Below, piece by piece: positions 57,001 through 60,417 of a DNA stretch of 60,417 nucleotides. How positions within the stretch are numbered: the first letter of the stretch is position 1; every line of letters starts with the position of its first letter. This DNA comes from Morchella semilibera. Lineage: Eukaryota > Ascomycota > Pezizomycetes > Pezizales > Morchellaceae. The stretch is taken from NCBI GenBank assembly GCA_009192285.1, contig WBVU01000015.1, positions 1,004,472 to 1,064,888 on the forward strand. The letters run 5' to 3'. Below the pieces are notes generated by a model. It worked only from the letters and a program-made list of their open reading frames with translations. It did not search any database and had not been told where the DNA came from. The position numbers and the translations under genes are program-made.

Positions 57001-58360
57001 TGCTCCATCTGCAGGCCACTCTGGGAAAGCCAAAACCTTTCAGCTCCTCGCCCGTTCCTATTATTGGCCAGGGATGCGCAATACGGTGGACCGCTATGTT
57101 AGGAATTGCCACACCTGCAGTCGTAGTAAGACGGCTCACCACGCCCCCTATGGAGTTCTTCGCCCTCTACCGATTCCTCAGAAACCTTGGACACATGTTT
57201 CCATGGACTTCGTCACGGGACTACCGGAGAGCAAGGGGAGAGATGCGATTCTCGTGGTAGTTGATCGTCTGTCGAAGATGAGACACTATATTGCCTGCAA
57301 TACTACCACTGGCTCTGAAGATCTTGCACGTCTGTTTATTGATTATGTTTGGAAGCTTCATGGTCTCCCAACTAGTATTGTCTCCGATCATGGTACTCGG
57401 TTTACGTCCCGGTTCTGGAAGTCCCTCTGCAAATTATTAAAGATTAATGTTCCTATGTCCTCCGCCTTCCATCCCGAAACTGATGGCCAGACGGAACGGG
57501 TTAATGCGGTGATAGAACAGTACTTGAGGAGTTATGTATCCTACCAGCAAAATGACTGGGTGGACTGGTTACCTCTCGGCGAGTTCGCCTCTAATAATCA
57601 CTATTCGGAGACAACTCAAATTTCTTCTTTTATGGCTAACTATGGCTTCGACCCACGGTTTACGGAAAATTTAGCACTACCACCGTTTACCGATTGCTCC
57701 CAGGATACCAATGCCCTTGTTCAGAAGATGGCTGAGATTCACGATCAGTTGCAAGCTGAGATGCGTTATGCCCAAGACCGCCAGGAGACCAATGCCAATG
57801 TTCATCGAGTTCCCGCCCCAGTCTACCAGGTAGGCGATGAGGTATGGTTGAATGCTAGGAATATACAGACTACTAGGCCATCCCGGAAACTTGATTGAAA
57901 ACGTCTTGGTCGATTCAAGATTAAGTCAATTATTAGTCCTTATGCCTACGAACTCGATCTCCCCTCTACAATGAAGATACATCCTGTTTTTCATGTTTCG
58001 AAGTTGGAACCCTGCGCTACCGATCCCTTACCAGGACATATTCCCCCTCCCGCACCCCCGGTGATTGTTGACGGTGAGGAGGAATGGGAAGTCGATGAGC
58101 TCCTAGATTCCCGTTTACGTTTTTCGCGTCTGCAGTATTTGGTTAAGTGGAAGGATTATGATGCACCAACTTGGGAATACACCGCGAATCTTACCAATGT
58201 TCCCCACCTTTTGTCCCGCTTTCATGTAGCATATCCTACCAAGCCGGGACCTGATGGAATTCTCGCGGAGCTCGAATCTAAAGAGAGGGCAACTATTATG
58301 GCTCCGCCTCCTGTACCCCGCCTTCCGCCAAGGCGTCTCTGGAACAGGGTTGTTGGATAG
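54029..58360 (+). pseudogene. pol: Gypsy-2 Pol: protease, RT, RNase H, integrase, chromodomain
   Basis: Protease VDTGASGFAFIDESFV is near 54191. The linker is broken by a frameshift near 54490, a TAA, and LTR A16. RT has [10 protein letters not shown] near 55879; RNase H has [10 protein letters not shown] and [14 protein letters not shown]. Integrase starts near 56927 with HDAPSAGHSGK, CHTCSRSK, MDFVTGLP, SDHGTRFT and HPETDGQTERVNAVIEQ. The C-terminal chromodomain reads WEVDELLDSRLRFSRLQYLV then KWKDYDAPTWE (about 58085-58175). Stops at 56486 (TAG) and 57896 (TGA) replace tryptophan codons present in Gypsy-1, and a TGA lies near 56783. Confidence 0.9.
54717..55344 (+). repeat. Solo LTR family A, copy A16, target duplication GTTTG
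   Basis: A 628-bp LTR from TGTCCCGGCGTCTTGG to TACTCCGTCACA, the cleanest copy here. GTTTG flanks it at 54712-54716 and 55345-55349. TGAGTCA (54945-54951) is 20 bp before TTAAATA (54972-54978). It sits in the Gypsy-2 pol linker. A frame inside the LTR (from 55178) runs on into RT. Confidence 0.95.
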
Positions 58361-58762
58361 TATCGGTTGATGTCGGAAGTAGAATGAGGGATTAGGAAGG
58401 AGCTCGGGTAATGGAATGTAAGCGCTAGGAAGAATTGGGTAGTAACGGATAGAATTGGGTTTATTGGGAATAGTATGAGTGGTCCTGGCGTGTAGTAGTT
58501 TCTACGGGATTCTATGGTATGAGTCATTGGTGCGGGGGGGATAGTTGTATATATAGTGTTTGTTCTTTCCTATGTTTCTGCTTCTCTAGGCAACGTCTTC
58601 TTTCTGTTAGCAATACATTACTTTGGCTTCGGCCCTCCTGTTCTTGCCTCGACCCTGAACCTGAACCTGAACCTGAACCTGCCTCGCCTCGGGTATCTCT
58701 TGAGCCGACCCTGTCCTAGCCCTCGACCCGACCCCGCCCCGTTAGACTGAGCTATCGCGATA
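58294..58762 (+). repeat. Gypsy-2 3' LTR (family E)
   Basis: It starts TATTATGGCTCCGCC after the purine run AAAGAGAGGGCAAC. TGAGTCA (58520-58526) is 21 bp before TATATATA (58548-58555); GGCAACGTCTTCTTTCTG follows. Four CTGAAC hexamers are present against six in the 5' LTR. Confidence 0.85.
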
Positions 58763-58830
58763 TCCAAGAGCGCACATCAAAACGAAGATAGAGACAAGCA
58801 CAATCATCCTGAGGACGGAGATGAAAACGA
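58763..58830 (+). pseudogene. Low-complexity host-like gene, middle part
   Basis: A short stretch between Gypsy-2 and LTR A17 reads AHQNEDRDKHNHPEDGDEN in the frame that continues as the acidic repeat after A17. Confidence 0.4.
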
Positions 58831-59462
58831 TGTGACGGAGTAACCCGACGCAAAGAAGAAGATGACAATGATGACGCAGAAGAACCCGAGGAGCACAGTC
58901 TAGGGACGAGGAGACTGACGAAGACAGAGGCAACACCGGGCAGGCACAAGCACAGGCACCGGCGAAGGCAAAGGCAAGGGTAAGGGCACAAGGACACAGA
59001 GCAGGGAAAGCGAGGACCAGATGGACCTCAACGAGAACGATGAGAGATACTAGGAGTTTCCCCTTGTCAGAGGATCAGATAGTTAACACGAGAGACTATA
59101 GCTTGGAAATAGGAGTAGATTCCTATGTACTGAGGTAACAGGAAGACGAGACAAAGAGGAAAGAAAGAAGAGACTAAGGAAAACATCTATCTCCGCTATT
59201 TAACACACCTCCTCCACTAGTCCGCTATGACTCACACTTTCGCTCATAGAACCTCATAGAAACCCGTTGCTACCACACCTCGTAATCCTCCCCACCATCT
59301 CCGCTATTCTGCATTACCAATCCATCACGCCATCGAACCTCCCAGAACCTAATGACGACAACCCCCACCTCGCACTCCCCATTCTCGCTTAACATTACCC
59401 GAACCACCACAACTGTACACCGCCTACCGGACTGTCGGAACAAATGCCAAAACGCCGGGACA
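58831..59462 (-). repeat. Solo LTR family A, copy A17, target duplication AACGA/GACGA
   Basis: A 632-bp LTR from TGTGACGGAGTAACCCGACG to CAAAACGCCGGGACA. Flanks AACGA (58826-58830) and GACGA (59463-59467) differ by one G/A change. It is inserted at the edge of a GACGAA/GACGAG repeat. Confidence 0.9.
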
Positions 59463-59573
59463 GACGAAGACGAAGACGAGGACGAGGACGAGGACGAAGA
59501 TGAGGACGCAGACGAGGACGAAGACGAGGACGAAGACGAGGACGGTGACGGAGACGACGAAGACGAACCTCGC
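59463..59573 (+). repeat. GACGAA/GACGAG hexamer repeat coding Asp-Glu
   Basis: About 18 near-perfect hexamer units alternate GACGAA and GACGAG, with GATGAG and GCAGAC variants. Read in frame with the upstream piece they encode a long Asp/Glu run. Confidence 0.85.
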
Positions 59574-60417
59574 CACGCCTCACAAGGACGTTGTCAGAGA
59601 CAGAAAAAAAAAAGGCTTTCAAGGCAAGGTGGTCAAAGGAGGTTGTTTCGATGGACGCAAGCACTGCCAAGGTGACTTTGGGATTGGCCGCCTCCCCAAA
59701 GGGTTTCAACAGATTGAGGAAAGACCTCGCCGCAGAGATGACAAGAACAAGATGGGTCAATAAAAGAACTAGCGGGCTTACTCATTTTAATGAGTTGTGC
59801 ATGGCTTCTTGAACAGAGGCCTCTGGTAGGTTGGCCACGATCATGGGGGCCAGAGGAAATAGCCAGGCCAAAGATACAGGAAGCACTTACCTGGCTAGTG
59901 GTCGATGTCAGCGGAAGGGAAAAGGTCCTAGGGCTGGGAAATTCGGGAATTCACCCGAGATTAGCTCACACCCGAGACTGGACGCGACGATTCGACGATC
60001 TGCCGCAAGGCTCTCAAGGGCACTCCGGCAAAGCACCAAAAAGCATCGCCCCACAATCTGAGCGACTAATATCTGTCACCGTTGTCGACCCTGACCGTTT
60101 TAATGAATACGATCCTGATGCTAGGAGACGGGAATACACTTGGACCCATGCACATAATGAGCCTAGTTACGCTGCTGTGATGACTCGGAGGAATATCCAA
60201 GAGCTTGGAAGAGTCGCCTGCAAGCATATCCCCAGTGGTCGGTTGGTCCGGGAATTCTATGGCTCGATGAACCAACCAGCCGAACCGGAAGAGGAACCAG
60301 CCTGGGTCCGCATAATGGATACTGAGGAGGTAGAAGCCTGGATGCTCGGAAGTCTGGCGAAACCTCTCCGTGTTCTGGCCATACTTCACAGAGTAGGCCA
60401 GACTGAACCCCATGGTG
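59463..60417 (+). pseudogene. Low-complexity host-like gene, right part, open at window end
   Basis: After the acidic run the frame shifts at a run of ten A (about 59605-59614) to AFKARWSKEVVSMDASTAKV and GLAASPKGFNRLRKDLAAEM. A second shift near 59800 leads to a frame open from about 59742 to the last base, roughly 225 codons without a stop. It contains VGWPRSWGPEEIARPKIQEA, LTWLVVDVSGREKVLGLG, LISVTVVDPDRFNEYDPDAR and EEPAWVRIMDTEEVEAWMLG. The text has normal, varied residue use and looks like real protein. I do not recognise the family. The two shifts may be assembly errors or true damage. Confidence 0.5.

Larger units (their letters stand above)
52083..58762 (+). mobile_element. Gypsy-2: chromodomain Ty3/Gypsy retrotransposon, defective
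   Basis: Direct LTRs at about 52083-52571 and 58294-58762 enclose gag and pol. CCAAG lies before it (52078-52082) and again at 58764-58768, one base from the proposed end. The LTR right edge is ambiguous: the two LTRs are plainly identical only to GTTAGACT (52539 and 58748). If the LTR ends there, TGGCTCCCGAG at 52554 could be a tRNA primer site. Several stops and a solo LTR (54717-55344) inactivate it. Confidence 0.9.

Overview
The window looks like a transposon-dense stretch of a filamentous ascomycete genome; a truffle-like Pezizomycete would fit, but that is inference. The evidence is two intact intron-bearing fungal genes (a FIG1-type membrane protein and TMA16), short introns with GTAAGT-type donors and CTAA(C/T) branch sites, chromodomain Ty3/Gypsy elements, a Pogo/Fot1-type transposase, a Plavaka-type transposase and Helitron-type remnants. 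No tRNA, rRNA, CRISPR array or bacterial operon was seen.

Layout. 0-4.3 kb: solo LTRs of one family (family A, about 630 bp, TGTCCC...GTCACA, 5-bp target duplications), including an LTR-spacer-LTR-spacer-LTR tandem cut into an old gene. 5.4-11.7 kb: an AT-rich element (unknown gene plus Helitron-type domains) broken by nested LTRs. 11.7-18.3 kb: Gypsy-1, nearly intact, inside a family A LTR. 18.3-20.8 kb: LINE scrap and more family A LTRs. 20.9-32.8 kb: remains of a minus-strand Gypsy-3. 21.9-28.6 and 29.3-37 kb are mostly featureless. 37-39.8 kb: the only intact host genes, FIG1-like (-) and TMA16 (+), divergently arranged. 40.1-46.7 kb: LTR debris, then Gypsy-4 broken by a Gypsy-1-type solo LTR, a fourth-family LTR and a Pogo element. 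46.9-50.4 kb: 29-bp minisatellite and Plavaka transposase remnant. 50.9-60.4 kb: a low-complexity host-like gene split by Gypsy-2 (itself split by a solo LTR) and another solo LTR; its last reading frame is open at the window end.

LTR families used here: A (TGTCCCGG...CCGTCACA), B (Gypsy-1: TTTCATGG...TTGAGA), C (TATCACGG...CCGTGATA, probably Gypsy-3), D (TGTTACGGG...CCCTAATA, about 950 bp), E (Gypsy-2, starts TATCACGC/TATTATGG). Two patterns stand out. Families A, B, C and E place a TGA(G/C)TCA (Gcn4/AP-1-type) site 18-22 bp upstream of the TATA box. Three Gypsy elements join gag to pol by a -1 frame change at a perfect slippery heptamer (GGGTTTT twice, AAAAAAG once). Insertion order can be read from the nests and target duplications.
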